64,000 nt of DNA from Peptostreptococcaceae bacterium (GCA_902363255.1 CABIZO010000001.1:124001-188000); one strand, 5' to 3'; numbered from the stretch's first letter, positions 8,402 through 17,414 are shown. The notes: generated by a model from the sequence alone, not told the origin. Translations and numbers: made by a program.

Positions 8402-10936
8402 ATGGATTATAAAGAATTAAAAAAAGATTTTTATTGGGCAGGTGTGCTAGATAAGGACTTAAGAGTATTTGATATTATTATGGAGACTGAGTTTGGAACT
8501 ACTTATAATTCCTATGTATTAAAGACAAACGATAAGGTTGTATTATTCGAAACGGCAAAAGCTAAGTTTTTTGATTCTTATTTAGAAAGTTTAAAACAAA
8601 TAGTAGATATAAGTAAAATTGACTATATAGTAGTAAGTCATACAGAGCCAGATCATGCGGGAAGTGTGGAAAAATTAATAGATATGAATCCAAATATAAA
8701 AATAGTAGGAAGCACAGTTGCAATAAACTTTTTAAAGAATATAGTTAATCATGATTTTTATAGTTTAACAGTTAAAGATAATGACATCTTAAAAGTTGGA
8801 GATAAAACATTAAGATTTATTTCTGTACCTCACTTACATTGGCCAGATACTATTTATACTTATATAGAAGAAGATGAAACTTTAGTCACATGTGATTCAT
8901 TTGGATCCCATTATTGTTGTGATGACGTTGTATTAAGTAAAATTACTGATAATGAAGGATATATGAGGGCTACAAAATATTATTTTGATAATATAATAGG
9001 TCCTTTTAAACCACATATGTTAAAAGCCTTAGATAAAATAAAAAATTTAAAACTTGATATGATTTGTACAGGACATGGCCCTGTAATAGATTGTAGAATA
9101 GATGAAGTAAAAGATACTTATAAAAAATGGTGTACAGTTATAAATCCAAACCCAAGAAAAACAGTAATAATACCTTATGTTAGTGCTTACGGATATACGA
9201 AAGAATTAGCTCATGAAATTGAAAAAGGTATAAAAGATAGTGGCGATATAGACGTTAGAACTTATGATTTGGTTGAAAGTGATACAGATAAGGTTTTAGA
9301 AGAAATAGGTTTTGCAGATGGATTATTATTTGGAACACCAACAATAGTAGGGGAAGCATTAAAACCTATTTGGGATTTAACAACTTCAATATTTGCTGGA
9401 ACTCATGGAGGAAAGCTTGCTAGTGCATTTGGTAGCTATGGTTGGAGCGGTGAAGGAGTACCTCATATTATAGAAAGATTAAAACAACTTAAGATGAAAG
9501 TTGTAGATGGATTTAGAGTTAAATTTAAACCAGGCAAAAAAGATTTGAAAGATGCTTATGAATATGGATTTAATTTTGGATGTTTATTATTAAATAAAGA
9601 GAATAAAAAAGCTAAAAATAAAGTAACAGAAACTCCACTGGTAAAATGTGTAGTTTGTGGAGAAATATTTGATGCTAGTCTAGATATCTGTCCAGTATGC
9701 GGTGTAGGAAGAGAAAACTTTATACCAGTAAATGTAGAAGAAAGTAACTTCAAAAAAGACACAAATGAAATATTCTTAATCCTAGGGAATGGTGCAGCAG
9801 GAATAAATGCAGCAAAATCTATAAGAGAAAGAAATAAAACTTGTAATATAGTTATGATATCAAATGAAAATGTATTAAGTTATAATAGACCGATGTTAAC
9901 TAAGAGTATGATTGCTAAGTTTGATGCAAATCAATTGGCTATTTACAATGAAGAATGGTATAAAGAAAATAATATAACAAATATATTAGATAAAAATGTA
10001 ATAGATATAAATGCTGAAGAAAAAATAGTAACTCTAGATGGAGATATAAAACTGAAATACGATAAATGTATTTATGCACTAGGTTCAGAATCATTTATAC
10101 CACCAATTGATGGACATGAAAAAGAAGGTGTAATAGCAATTAGAAGAATTTCTGATACTGACAAAATAAATGAAGCACTACCAAATGTAAAAAATGCAGT
10201 AGTAATTGGTGGTGGAGTATTAGGGTTGGAAGCAGCTTGGGAACTTTATAAAGCTAAATGTAATGTAACAGTATTAGAGCTTGCACCTAGTTTAATGCCT
10301 CGTCAACTAGATGAAAAATCAGGAGAATTTTTAGCCAATATAATTAAAGAAACAGGTCTAGATTTAAAATTAAATGTTAAGATTGATAGCATCGAAGGTG
10401 ATGACTGTGTTACAGGAGTAAAACTAGGAGATGGAGAAATAATACCAGCAGACTTAGTAGTAGTATCTTGTGGAGTTAGAGCTAACACATCTCTTGCATC
10501 ATCTTGCGGGATAAATGTAAATAGAGCTATAGTTGTAAATGAAAAGATGGAAACTAATAAAGCTAATATATATGCATGTGGAGATTGTGCAGAATTTAAA
10601 AATATAAATTATGCTATTTGGCCACAAGCTGTGGAAATGGGAAAAATTGCAGGAGCAAATGCAGCAGGAGATTCATTGAAATATGAAACTGTTAGTGCAG
10701 GATTAACGTTTAATGGTATGGACACTTCATTATTTGCAATAGGAGACAATGGAAAAGATCCAAATAAAAAATATAAAACAGTAGAGTTCGTAGATAATCA
10801 AAAACAAACTTATGAAAAATATTATTTTGTAAATAATCGTCTAAGTGGCGTTATATTAATTGGTGATACGAGTAAATTAGTAGATTTAACTGTGGCAGTA
10901 GAAGAAAATAGATTATTTAACAAAATATTTAAGTAA
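8402..10936 (+). CDS. Class F flavodiiron protein: FDP + rubredoxin + NADH:rubredoxin reductase
   Basis: A three-module oxygen (or nitric oxide) reductase in one 844-residue chain. Residues 1-250 are the diiron metallo-beta-lactamase-like domain with ligands H80, E82, D84, H85, H146, D165 and H225. Residues about 250-400 are the FMN flavodoxin domain. Residues 414-436 are a minimal rubredoxin centre, C416-C419 and C430-C433, with only ten residues between the pairs. From about 455 comes an FAD/NADH reductase (LGNGAAGINAA, then IGGGVLGLEAAW and an ACGDCAEF flavin motif). The known class F enzyme of C. difficile has this order and reduces O2 to water with NADH. The gene has its own SD (AAGGGGAGGT) and terminator, so it is monocistronic. 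Confidence 0.95.
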   Translation: MDYKELKKDFYWAGVLDKDLRVFDIIMETEFGTTYNSYVLKTNDKVVLFETAKAKFFDSYLESLKQIVDISKIDYIVVSHTEPDHAGSVEKLIDMNPNIKIVGSTVAINFLKNIVNHDFYSLTVKDNDILKVGDKTLRFISVPHLHWPDTIYTYIEEDETLVTCDSFGSHYCCDDVVLSKITDNEGYMRATKYYFDNIIGPFKPHMLKALDKIKNLKLDMICTGHGPVIDCRIDEVKDTYKKWCTVINPNPRKTVIIPYVSAYGYTKELAHEIEKGIKDSGDIDVRTYDLVESDTDKVLEEIGFADGLLFGTPTIVGEALKPIWDLTTSIFAGTHGGKLASAFGSYGWSGEGVPHIIERLKQLKMKVVDGFRVKFKPGKKDLKDAYEYGFNFGCLLLNKENKKAKNKVTETPLVKCVVCGEIFDASLDICPVCGVGRENFIPVNVEESNFKKDTNEIFLILGNGAAGINAAKSIRERNKTCNIVMISNENVLSYNRPMLTKSMIAKFDANQLAIYNEEWYKENNITNILDKNVIDINAEEKIVTLDGDIKLKYDKCIYALGSESFIPPIDGHEKEGVIAIRRISDTDKINEALPNVKNAVVIGGGVLGLEAAWELYKAKCNVTVLELAPSLMPRQLDEKSGEFLANIIKETGLDLKLNVKIDSIEGDDCVTGVKLGDGEIIPADLVVVSCGVRANTSLASSCGINVNRAIVVNEKMETNKANIYACGDCAEFKNINYAIWPQAVEMGKIAGANAAGDSLKYETVSAGLTFNGMDTSLFAIGDNGKDPNKKYKTVEFVDNQKQTYEKYYFVNNRLSGVILIGDTSKLVDLTVAVEENRLFNKIFK

Positions 10937-10956
10937 ATAAAAACTTACTTGAAAGA

Positions 10957-10990
10957 AAAAACCTCTAAGTATATCTTAGAGGTTTTTATA
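10957..10990 (+). terminator. Terminator after the flavodiiron gene
   Basis: AAACCTCTAAG / CTTAGAGGTTT stem followed by TTATA, preceded by an A-run. Confidence 0.88.
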
Positions 10991-11122
10991 ATGAAAACTT
11001 TAAATAAAGTATAAAAGAAGGTTAGGTAATAATTATAATATGTATATAATATAATTATGTTCTATTTAATTTGAAATTTATTAAATTAAATAATAAAAAT
11101 ATTTAATGATAAGAGGTTAAGA

Positions 11123-11764
11123 ATGTTTGATTTTAAGGGAGCTATATTTGATCTAGATGGAACTTTAATAGATTCAATGGGTATTTGGGAAAAAATAGAT
11201 AAAGAATTTTTGAAAAGAAGAAACATATCTATTCCACCGGATTACATAGAAAAAATAAATGATATGAGTTTTGAACAAGTAGCGAAATATACTATAGAAA
11301 GATTTAATTTAAATGAAAACGAAGATGATATAATAAGCGAATGGACTGAAATGGCTGTATATGAATATTCTAATAATATCAAACTAAAGCCAAACGTAAG
11401 AAAATATATTAAAAAATTAAAAGATAATAACATAAAAATAGGACTAGCAACTTCATTACCTAAGACGCTTTATGAACCCGTATTAAAGAATAATCACATT
11501 TATGAGTATTTTGATGTATTAGCTTCAACTGAAGATGTAAATCGAGATAAAAGTTATCCAGATATATATTTATTAGTAGCAGAAAAATTTAATTTTAATC
11601 CACAAGATTGTATAGGTTTTGAGGATATATTAGTGGCATTAAAAACTATGAAAAAAGCTAACTTTAATATTGTAGGTGTTTATGATAAATATTCAGATTT
11701 GGAAATAGATGAAATGAAAAAAATAAGTGATAGGTTTATATATGATTTTAAAGAGCTATTATAA
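11123..11764 (+). CDS. HAD-family hydrolase, beta-phosphoglucomutase-like
   Basis: Haloacid-dehalogenase superfamily phosphatase or phosphomutase, 213 residues. Motif I is DLDGTLIDS (nucleophile Asp plus acid/base Asp), motif II is the T/S in GLATSLP, and motif IV-type acids appear in GFEDI. The helical cap between motifs I and II (about residues 16-85) puts it in subfamily IA with PgmB, YcjU and GS1-type phosphatases. The substrate cannot be inferred. Start ATG follows AAGAGG. It converges on the methyltransferase gene at 11821 across a shared hairpin. Confidence 0.88.
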   Translation: MFDFKGAIFDLDGTLIDSMGIWEKIDKEFLKRRNISIPPDYIEKINDMSFEQVAKYTIERFNLNENEDDIISEWTEMAVYEYSNNIKLKPNVRKYIKKLKDNNIKIGLATSLPKTLYEPVLKNNHIYEYFDVLASTEDVNRDKSYPDIYLLVAEKFNFNPQDCIGFEDILVALKTMKKANFNIVGVYDKYSDLEIDEMKKISDRFIYDFKELL

Positions 11765-11786
11765 TAAATTTGTTTTAATAATAAAA

Positions 11787-11820
11787 AATAAGGTATATGT
11801 AACATATACCTTATTTTGTT
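11787..11820. terminator. Bidirectional terminator between convergent genes
   Basis: A perfect 14-bp stem AATAAGGTATATGT / ACATATACCTTATT, with T-rich sequence on both outer flanks, separates two converging genes. Confidence 0.85.
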
Positions 11821-12600
11821 TTATTTTGCAGCAACTAAAAATAATCTTTCATAATTAAATAAAACAGAACCATTAGGTCTTGGAAAATATACATTTTTAA
11901 GTTTGATATAAAAGTTATTTTTAAAGTTAGAAATTATTTCTTCGTCTGGAAAAGCATCAAAGTAGGGAACTAAGGTTGTACTTTCGTACCATTTTAAAAT
12001 ATCATCAAGACTATCCATGGCATGAGTATATGTAGTAGACCAAATATATATACTTTCTGGATTAAACAATGAAGATAAAATATCATAGTAGAATTCTTTA
12101 GATTTAGTATTAAATCTTACACTTTTATTGTCTAAATATTGTTTATATTTTTTTACGTGTTCTAATTCATATAATGCTTGTTGAGCTTTTACTTCATCAA
12201 CTAGAGGTAATTGTACTGCAAGAACGCCATTATCTTCAAGTGAGTTGTATAAAGATTTTATTAAATTTTCATGGTCAGGAATACGTTGTATAGCAGCATT
12301 AGAAAAAATAATATCGAATTTACCTAGTGAAGCTAAATCATCAGTTACATCTTGTAAGATAAACTTGGTATCATCATACAAGCTTTTTGCTTTTTCTATC
12401 ATAGCTTTAGAATTATCAATACCTATGATTTCTGCATTAGGCCATCTTTTTTTTAGCTCGTGAGTACTATTACCAGACCCACAGCCAACATCTAATATTT
12501 TTTTAGGATTTACTATTTCTATTCTAGATATTAAATCTTTTGCAGGTAGTGTTCTTTCTTTTTCAAATTTTAAATAAAGATCTGGATTCCAATCTAACAT
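11821..12600 (-). CDS. tam: Trans-aconitate 2-methyltransferase-like SAM enzyme
   Basis: Class I SAM-dependent methyltransferase, 259 residues. The N-terminus MLDWNPDLYLKFEKERTLPAKDLISRI is the signature of trans-aconitate methyltransferases (the WNP..Y..F...R..PA.DL..R pattern), followed by the SAM motif ILDVGCGSGNST and the acidic motif IIGIDNS. The usual product methylates trans-aconitate, a toxic by-product that inhibits aconitase. The start at 12600 has GGGGGG upstream (AAAAAGGGGGGC). It is a single gene. The symbol rests on the N-terminal signature and overall length; specificity was not tested. Confidence 0.82.
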   Translation of the reverse strand: MLDWNPDLYLKFEKERTLPAKDLISRIEIVNPKKILDVGCGSGNSTHELKKRWPNAEIIGIDNSKAMIEKAKSLYDDTKFILQDVTDDLASLGKFDIIFSNAAIQRIPDHENLIKSLYNSLEDNGVLAVQLPLVDEVKAQQALYELEHVKKYKQYLDNKSVRFNTKSKEFYYDILSSLFNPESIYIWSTTYTHAMDSLDDILKWYESTTLVPYFDAFPDEEIISNFKNNFYIKLKNVYFPRPNGSVLFNYERLFLVAAK

Positions 12601-12846
12601 TTAAAAGCCCCCCTTTTTACTATAGAATTATTGTAATAATTCTTATAATTAGAAAGTAACATGTTATAAATAAAAATACAAGAAAAAAATGGTAAAATTC
12701 AATTTTCATAAAAAGAAAAAAATAATATAATATAATAAAGGTATGATTAAATTGAACGTGACAATAATGTAATAAAATCTTAATAATATTAAATTATAAT
12801 TATGTTGTATACTTATAATATAAATAATAAAAACTAGGAGATAACT

Positions 12847-13902
12847 ATGGGTAATAAAAAAAAGAAAACTTTCCTAAGATACGTCTTTTTGCTATGTTTA
12901 ATGGTAGTTACAGTATATTTAGTTTTAAAAAGTTTAGATATAAGTATGTTGTCTAGTGTTATTGGGATGGTAAAAGAGGAATACTTAGTAGCTGGAGGAG
13001 TAGCAATTTTATTTTATATAATTCTTGAGGGGATAATATTACAAATAATAATTAATGAACAAAATAAACTAAAAAATTCTTTTGTAGGATTTAAGTTAGC
13101 AATAATGGGGTTTTATTATAATTTAGTAACTCCGTTTGCTTCTGGTAGTCAACCTGTTCAAATATATGTATTAAATAAATACAAGGTGCCACTAAGTAAA
13201 GCAACAGGAATAATAACGAATAAGACGATACTATATCAAGTAGTAATTACAATCTACTGTACAATATTTATTTTTACGAATGCGAATAAATTAAAGTATG
13301 ACTTAAGAACAGTTATGCCTTTTGTAATGCTAGGATTAGCAGTGAATTTATTTACATTTATAATTGCTTTTTTAGCTATTATAAATACACCAAAAATAAA
13401 AGGAATATGTTACAAGGTTGTAGCATATTTAAGAAAATTTAAATTATTTAAATTTTTAAATTTTAAAGAAGAAAAAATAGATATGTTTATAGATGAATAT
13501 ACAGAGTCAATAAAGTTTTTTATGAGAAATAAAAAATTACTTATAGTTACTGTGATTTTAACAGTAATACAAATATCTTGTTATTTTAGTGTAGCATATT
13601 GGATATATAGGGCGTTTAATCTAACTGGATATAGCTTTATCTATTTAATGACTCTTCAAGTATATTTATATATGGCTATATCACCAATACCAACGCCAGG
13701 AAATATTGGAGCTAATGAATTAGCATTTTTCACTATTTTCAAAAGGGTATTCCCACAAACATTGCTAGGATATGCTGTATTCTTATATGGAGGATTTATG
13801 TATTATCTAATATTAATAGTAAGTGGAATTTTTACTATATATTCACATTATAGAATGGATAAAAAAAAGGAATCTGGTAAAATTAGTGTAAAAGCTACGT
13901 AA
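12847..13902 (+). CDS. Lysylphosphatidylglycerol synthase-type membrane protein (UPF0104)
   Basis: An integral membrane protein of the LPG_synthase_TM/YbhN family, 351 residues with about eight hydrophobic segments. Conserved family features are TPFASGSQPVQIYVL near residue 97 and PIPTPGNIGANE near residue 280. The domain is homologous to the flippase half of MprF, but there is no cytoplasmic aminoacyl-transferase domain, so it is more likely a lipid transporter-like protein than a lysyltransferase. It ends in a basic tail (RMDKKKESGK). SD is TAGGAG. The next gene starts 14 bases later and is probably co-transcribed. Confidence 0.85.
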   Translation: MGNKKKKTFLRYVFLLCLMVVTVYLVLKSLDISMLSSVIGMVKEEYLVAGGVAILFYIILEGIILQIIINEQNKLKNSFVGFKLAIMGFYYNLVTPFASGSQPVQIYVLNKYKVPLSKATGIITNKTILYQVVITIYCTIFIFTNANKLKYDLRTVMPFVMLGLAVNLFTFIIAFLAIINTPKIKGICYKVVAYLRKFKLFKFLNFKEEKIDMFIDEYTESIKFFMRNKKLLIVTVILTVIQISCYFSVAYWIYRAFNLTGYSFIYLMTLQVYLYMAISPIPTPGNIGANELAFFTIFKRVFPQTLLGYAVFLYGGFMYYLILIVSGIFTIYSHYRMDKKKESGKISVKAT

Positions 13903-13915
13903 CATAGGAGGAACA

Positions 13916-14335
13916 ATGTCATTTGAAAAATTAAACCAAAGTTCAATAAGCAATATTCATGATAGAGATTGCATAATTGTAGTTAATTTTAACAAAAAAG
14001 AATGTAATATGATTAAAAATATAGGAAGATTAGTAGGAATAAAAGATTGTATTTTTGTAGATAGCAAAAATGGAAAAACTACTATAAATAATATATTAGA
14101 GAATAATATATCTAACGATAATGAAGATATTTGGACAAATAAGGCTATAATTTTTAATAATATTAATCAATTAAAAATTAATGGATTTTTAGACAGTTTA
14201 AAGAAAATGAAAATAGCGAGACCTTTAAGCGCAGTTGTAACAGATACAACTATAAACTGGACTTTAAACAAATTAGTTTACAATTTAATCCAGGAGAGAC
14301 AGGCATTAAAATCAGGTCAAACTTTAAATCATTAA
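13916..14335 (+). CDS. DUF3783 domain protein
   Basis: A 139-residue cytoplasmic protein. The C-terminal half, with PLSAVVTDTTINWTLNKLVYNLIQER, matches the pattern of the DUF3783 family found in clostridia; no biochemical role is known for it. The gene has AGGAGG at good spacing and follows the flippase-like gene by 14 bases, suggesting one transcript. Two hairpins in a row follow it (14380-14422 and 14433-14467). Confidence 0.75.
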   Translation: MSFEKLNQSSISNIHDRDCIIVVNFNKKECNMIKNIGRLVGIKDCIFVDSKNGKTTINNILENNISNDNEDIWTNKAIIFNNINQLKINGFLDSLKKMKIARPLSAVVTDTTINWTLNKLVYNLIQERQALKSGQTLNH

Positions 14336-14379
14336 GAGTAAAGTAACATAATCATATTTAAAATGGACAGAATAAACAT

Positions 14380-14422
14380 AACAAGTAAATATAAATTATG
14401 ATTTAATTTATATTTACTTGTT
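14380..14422. repeat. Perfect 19-bp inverted repeat
   Basis: Arms 14380-14398 and 14404-14422 are exactly complementary around the loop TGATT. It has no T-run, and lies just upstream of a conventional terminator. It could be a transcript-stabilising hairpin or a protein-binding palindrome. Confidence 0.8.
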
Positions 14423-14432
14423 CATATAGATT

Positions 14433-14467
14433 AATCCTTCAAAATTATTTTGAAGGATTTTTTATTA
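14433..14467 (+). terminator. Terminator after the DUF3783 gene
   Basis: AATCCTTCAAAA / TTTTGAAGGATT stem with a TTTTTATT tail. Confidence 0.88.
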
Positions 14468-14561
14468 TGTAACAAAGGTTATTTTTTTTGTATGTAGAAT
14501 ATATTATAAATATGTGGAAATATTTGAGTAAATTATTTAAGTAATCGAAAGGAGTTGGATT

Positions 14562-15515
14562 ATTATTAAAGCATTATTTACACTTAAATTTAGCGAAGAA
14601 GAATTTGATAGAATAAGAGATTTAGGATATGAGGTTACTTTTAATAGTGAAGGCAATAGATCTACTTTAGATAAAATAAAAGATGAAGAGTTAGAAGCTA
14701 TAGATGTTCTAGTAACATATAACTCTTTTGGAAAACTAGATATATCAAAAATGAAAAATTTAAAGTATATACAATTAGGCAGTACAGGATTTGATCAAGT
14801 CCCAATAGATAAAATGATGAATAGAAATATTATTTTATGTAATAACAAAGGTGGTTATAGTATTCCTATTGCAGAATGGATTGTATCTGTGATTTTGCAA
14901 ATATATAAAAATACTAAGGCATTTTATAACAAACAAAATGAAAGACAATGGATATGTGATTATGGTATTTCTGAGATCTATGGGAAAAGGATAGGTTTTT
15001 TAGGAACAGGAACTCTCGCATTAGAAAGTGCGAAACGTTTAAAGGCTTTTGGAGTAGAAATATGGGGATGTAATACAGATGGTAGAGATATAAAATATTT
15101 TGATAAATGTTTTTCAACAGGAGACATGGACGAAGTATTTAAAAATTGCGATATAGTAATAAGTACGATTCCATCAACAAAAGAAACTTATAAGTTAATT
15201 GATAAATCTAAGTTCCAGCTTATGAAAGAGGGATCATCTTTTATCAATGTGGGAAGAGGAAAGGTCGTAGATGAAGATGATTTAATAGAGTATGCTCATA
15301 AGTTTAGAGGTATAGCTCTTGATGTATTTCAAGAAGAGCCTTTATGTGAAGAGAGTAGCTTATGGAATTTAGACAATATAATCATAACGCCTCATAACTC
15401 ATGGGTATCTGAACAAAACTCGTTAAGAAGTTTTAATTTGTTTTATAATAATCTGAAAAAGTATATATCTAATAAAGAGCCGGATAATAAAGTTGAAATA
15501 GAAAAAGGATATTAA
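14562..15515 (+). CDS. D-isomer 2-hydroxyacid dehydrogenase, likely ATT start
   Basis: NAD-dependent D-2-hydroxyacid dehydrogenase family (relatives of SerA and glyoxylate/hydroxypyruvate reductases), about 317 residues. The Rossmann site is RIGFLGTGTLALESAKRL; INVGRGKVVDEDDL, the Asp/Glu of ALDVFQEEPL and the catalytic His in TPHNSW are present. Family homology clearly continues upstream of the first ATG (14751): the substrate-domain sequence IKALFTLKFSEEEF is encoded in frame. Between the in-frame stop at 14538 and that ATG there is no ATG, GTG or TTG. AAAGGAG (14548-14554) sits correctly for the ATT at 14562 (or 14565), so initiation at ATT is inferred. It stands alone with its own terminator. 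Confidence 0.85.
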   Translation: MIKALFTLKFSEEEFDRIRDLGYEVTFNSEGNRSTLDKIKDEELEAIDVLVTYNSFGKLDISKMKNLKYIQLGSTGFDQVPIDKMMNRNIILCNNKGGYSIPIAEWIVSVILQIYKNTKAFYNKQNERQWICDYGISEIYGKRIGFLGTGTLALESAKRLKAFGVEIWGCNTDGRDIKYFDKCFSTGDMDEVFKNCDIVISTIPSTKETYKLIDKSKFQLMKEGSSFINVGRGKVVDEDDLIEYAHKFRGIALDVFQEEPLCEESSLWNLDNIIITPHNSWVSEQNSLRSFNLFYNNLKKYISNKEPDNKVEIEKGY

Positions 15516-15518
15516 AAA

Positions 15519-15549
15519 TAAAGCATCTTTAATGATGCTTTATTTTTTT
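15519..15549 (+). terminator. Terminator after the hydroxyacid dehydrogenase
   Basis: AAAGCATC / GATGCTTT stem followed by ATTTTTTT. Confidence 0.88.
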
Positions 15550-15578
15550 CATTTAAATTAAATAAGTTATATAAATCT

Positions 15579-15592
15579 GTAACATATGTTAC
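15579..15592. promoter_or_regulatory. Crp/Fnr-type (HcpR-like) operator before hcp
   Basis: Perfect 14-bp palindrome GTAACATATGTTAC, centre 15585.5. The -10 hexamer TATAAT starts at 15615, so with a start site near 15627 the operator is centred at -41.5, the class II activator position. There is no good -35 hexamer, as expected for an activated promoter. The same palindrome occurs at 27770-27783 beside a Crp/Fnr gene. Confidence 0.8.
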
Positions 15593-15614
15593 GGAATATT
15601 TCTATATCCTGAAT

Positions 15615-15620
15615 TATAAT
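15615..15620 (+). promoter_or_regulatory. -10 hexamer of the hcp promoter
   Basis: Consensus TATAAT located 29.5 bp downstream of the operator centre; predicted leader of about 33 nt to the hcp start. Confidence 0.7.
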
Positions 15621-15659
15621 GTGTATATGAAATAAACATTATAAATTGGAGGAATAACA

Positions 15660-17300
15660 ATGGAAAATAAAATGTTTTGTTATCAATGTCAAGAAACAGC
15701 AGGATGTACAGGATGTACTAAGTTTGGAGTATGTGGTAAATCACCAGATTTAGCAAAAATTCAAGACTTATTAATATATACAACTAAAGGATTATCAGAA
15801 GTAACTACAAAATTAAGATCAGAAGAAAAAGAAATAAGTGGAGAGATAAACCACTTAATAACTATAAACTTATTCACCACTATAACCAATGCAAACTTTG
15901 ATGATGTAATATTCTATGATAGAGTGAAATCTACTTTAGATATAAAAGCTGAATTATTAGCAAAATTAGAAAACAAAGAAAACTTAAGTGAAGCTGCACT
16001 ATGGACTGCTTCAACTAAAGAAGAAATGGATGCAAAAGCTCCAACTGTCGGTGTATTAGCAACAGAAAATGAAGATATAAGAAGTTTAAGAGAATTAATA
16101 ATATATGGAATAAAAGGTTTATCAGCATATATGAAACATGCTAATGCTTTGGGGTATGATGATGAAAATATAAATGCATTTATGCAAGCTACTTTAGCTA
16201 AAACTCTAGACAATACTTTAAGCGCTGATGACTTAGTAGCTTTAACTTTAGAAACAGGTAAAGTAGGGGTAGATGGAATGGCTCTACTTGATAGTGCAAA
16301 CACTGGAACTTACGGACATCCTGAAATAACTAAAGTTAATATAGGGGTTAGAAATAATCCAGGAATACTTGTATCAGGACACGATTTAAAAGATTTGGAA
16401 TTATTATTACAACAAACAGAAGGAACTGGTGTAGATGTTTATACTCACTCTGAAATGCTACCAGCTCATTACTACCCAGCATTTAAAAAATATACTCACT
16501 TTGCAGGAAACTACGGAAATGCTTGGTGGAAACAAAAAGAAGAGTTTGAATCTTTCAATGGTCCAATATTAATGACAACAAACTGTATAGTACCACCAAA
16601 AGATAGCTATAAGAATAGATTATTCACAACTGGTGCAGCAGGATTTGTAGGTTGTACACATATAAAAGGGGAGTCTGAGGATAATAAAGATTTCTCACAA
16701 ATAATAGAATTAGCAAAAACTTGTCAACCACCAACAGAAATAGAAACAGGTGAAATAGTAGGTGGATTTGCTCATAATCAAGTATTTGCTTTAGCTGATG
16801 CTGTAGTAGATGCAGTTAAATCAGGGGCAATAAAGAAATTCTTCGTTATGGCAGGGTGTGACGGAAGAGCTAAATCAAGAAACTATTACACTGATTTTGC
16901 GGCAGCTCTACCAAAAGACACAGTAATATTAACAGCAGGTTGTGCAAAATACAAATACAACAAATTAAATCTTGGAGATATAAACGGAATACCAAGAGTT
17001 TTAGATGCAGGTCAATGTAATGACTCTTACTCATTAGCTTTAATAGCATTAAAATTAAAAGAAGTATTTGAATTACAAGATATAAATGAATTACCGATAG
17101 CATTCAATATAGCTTGGTATGAGCAAAAAGCTGTAATAGTGTTATTATCATTACTATACTTAGGAGTAAAAAACATACATTTAGGGCCAACACTTCCAGC
17201 TTTCTTATCACCAAACGTAGCTAAAGTTCTAGTTGAAAACTTTGGTATAGGTGGAATAACTAACGTAGAAGACGATATAAAAATGTTTATGGAGCAATAA
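15660..17300 (+). CDS. hcp: Hydroxylamine reductase (hybrid cluster protein)
   Basis: Hybrid cluster protein, an iron-sulphur-oxygen enzyme that reduces hydroxylamine and, in E. coli, nitric oxide; cytoplasmic, part of nitrosative-stress defence. The N-terminal cluster motif (C7, C10, then C19 and C25 region of CTGCTKFGVCGK) is the class I/II clostridial type. Hybrid-cluster ligands are seen in NCIVPP, GCTHI, AGCDGR and AGCAKYKYN. At 546 residues it is full length. SD TGGAGG precedes ATG 15660. The promoter carries a palindromic Crp/Fnr operator at the class II position, and the matching regulator and hemerythrin operon lie 11 kb away. Confidence 0.97.
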   Translation: MENKMFCYQCQETAGCTGCTKFGVCGKSPDLAKIQDLLIYTTKGLSEVTTKLRSEEKEISGEINHLITINLFTTITNANFDDVIFYDRVKSTLDIKAELLAKLENKENLSEAALWTASTKEEMDAKAPTVGVLATENEDIRSLRELIIYGIKGLSAYMKHANALGYDDENINAFMQATLAKTLDNTLSADDLVALTLETGKVGVDGMALLDSANTGTYGHPEITKVNIGVRNNPGILVSGHDLKDLELLLQQTEGTGVDVYTHSEMLPAHYYPAFKKYTHFAGNYGNAWWKQKEEFESFNGPILMTTNCIVPPKDSYKNRLFTTGAAGFVGCTHIKGESEDNKDFSQIIELAKTCQPPTEIETGEIVGGFAHNQVFALADAVVDAVKSGAIKKFFVMAGCDGRAKSRNYYTDFAAALPKDTVILTAGCAKYKYNKLNLGDINGIPRVLDAGQCNDSYSLALIALKLKEVFELQDINELPIAFNIAWYEQKAVIVLLSLLYLGVKNIHLGPTLPAFLSPNVAKVLVENFGIGGITNVEDDIKMFMEQ

Positions 17301-17310
17301 TAATATAATT

Positions 17311-17353
17311 AATACTCTTTCAAACTAAGTAAAGTTTGGAGGAGTATTTTTTA
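17311..17353 (+). terminator. Terminator after hcp
   Basis: AATACTCTTTCAAAC pairs with GTTTGGAGGAGTATT (with wobbles) and ends in TTTTTTA. Confidence 0.85.
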
Positions 17354-17375
17354 TTATAATGACACTATATTTTAG

Positions 17376-17414
17376 TAAAAAATAACCACCTCTAAATAGT
17401 TAAAGGTGGTTATT
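17376..17414 (-). terminator. Terminator of the PTS IIB-IIC-IID operon
   Basis: Reading leftward, AATAACCACCT / AGGTGGTTATT stem followed by a T-run (AAAAAA on the plus strand at 17377-17382). Confidence 0.85.

Noticed and set aside
12656..12667. GTAACATGTTAT palindrome before the flippase-like gene
   Set aside because: The half-sites are two bases closer than in the operator, and it lies far from a suitable -10.
15914..16303. 129-codon open frame antisense to hcp
   Set aside because: Lies entirely within a strongly conserved gene, has no ribosome site, and its product is the low-complexity Ser/Ala/Leu type seen in shadow frames.
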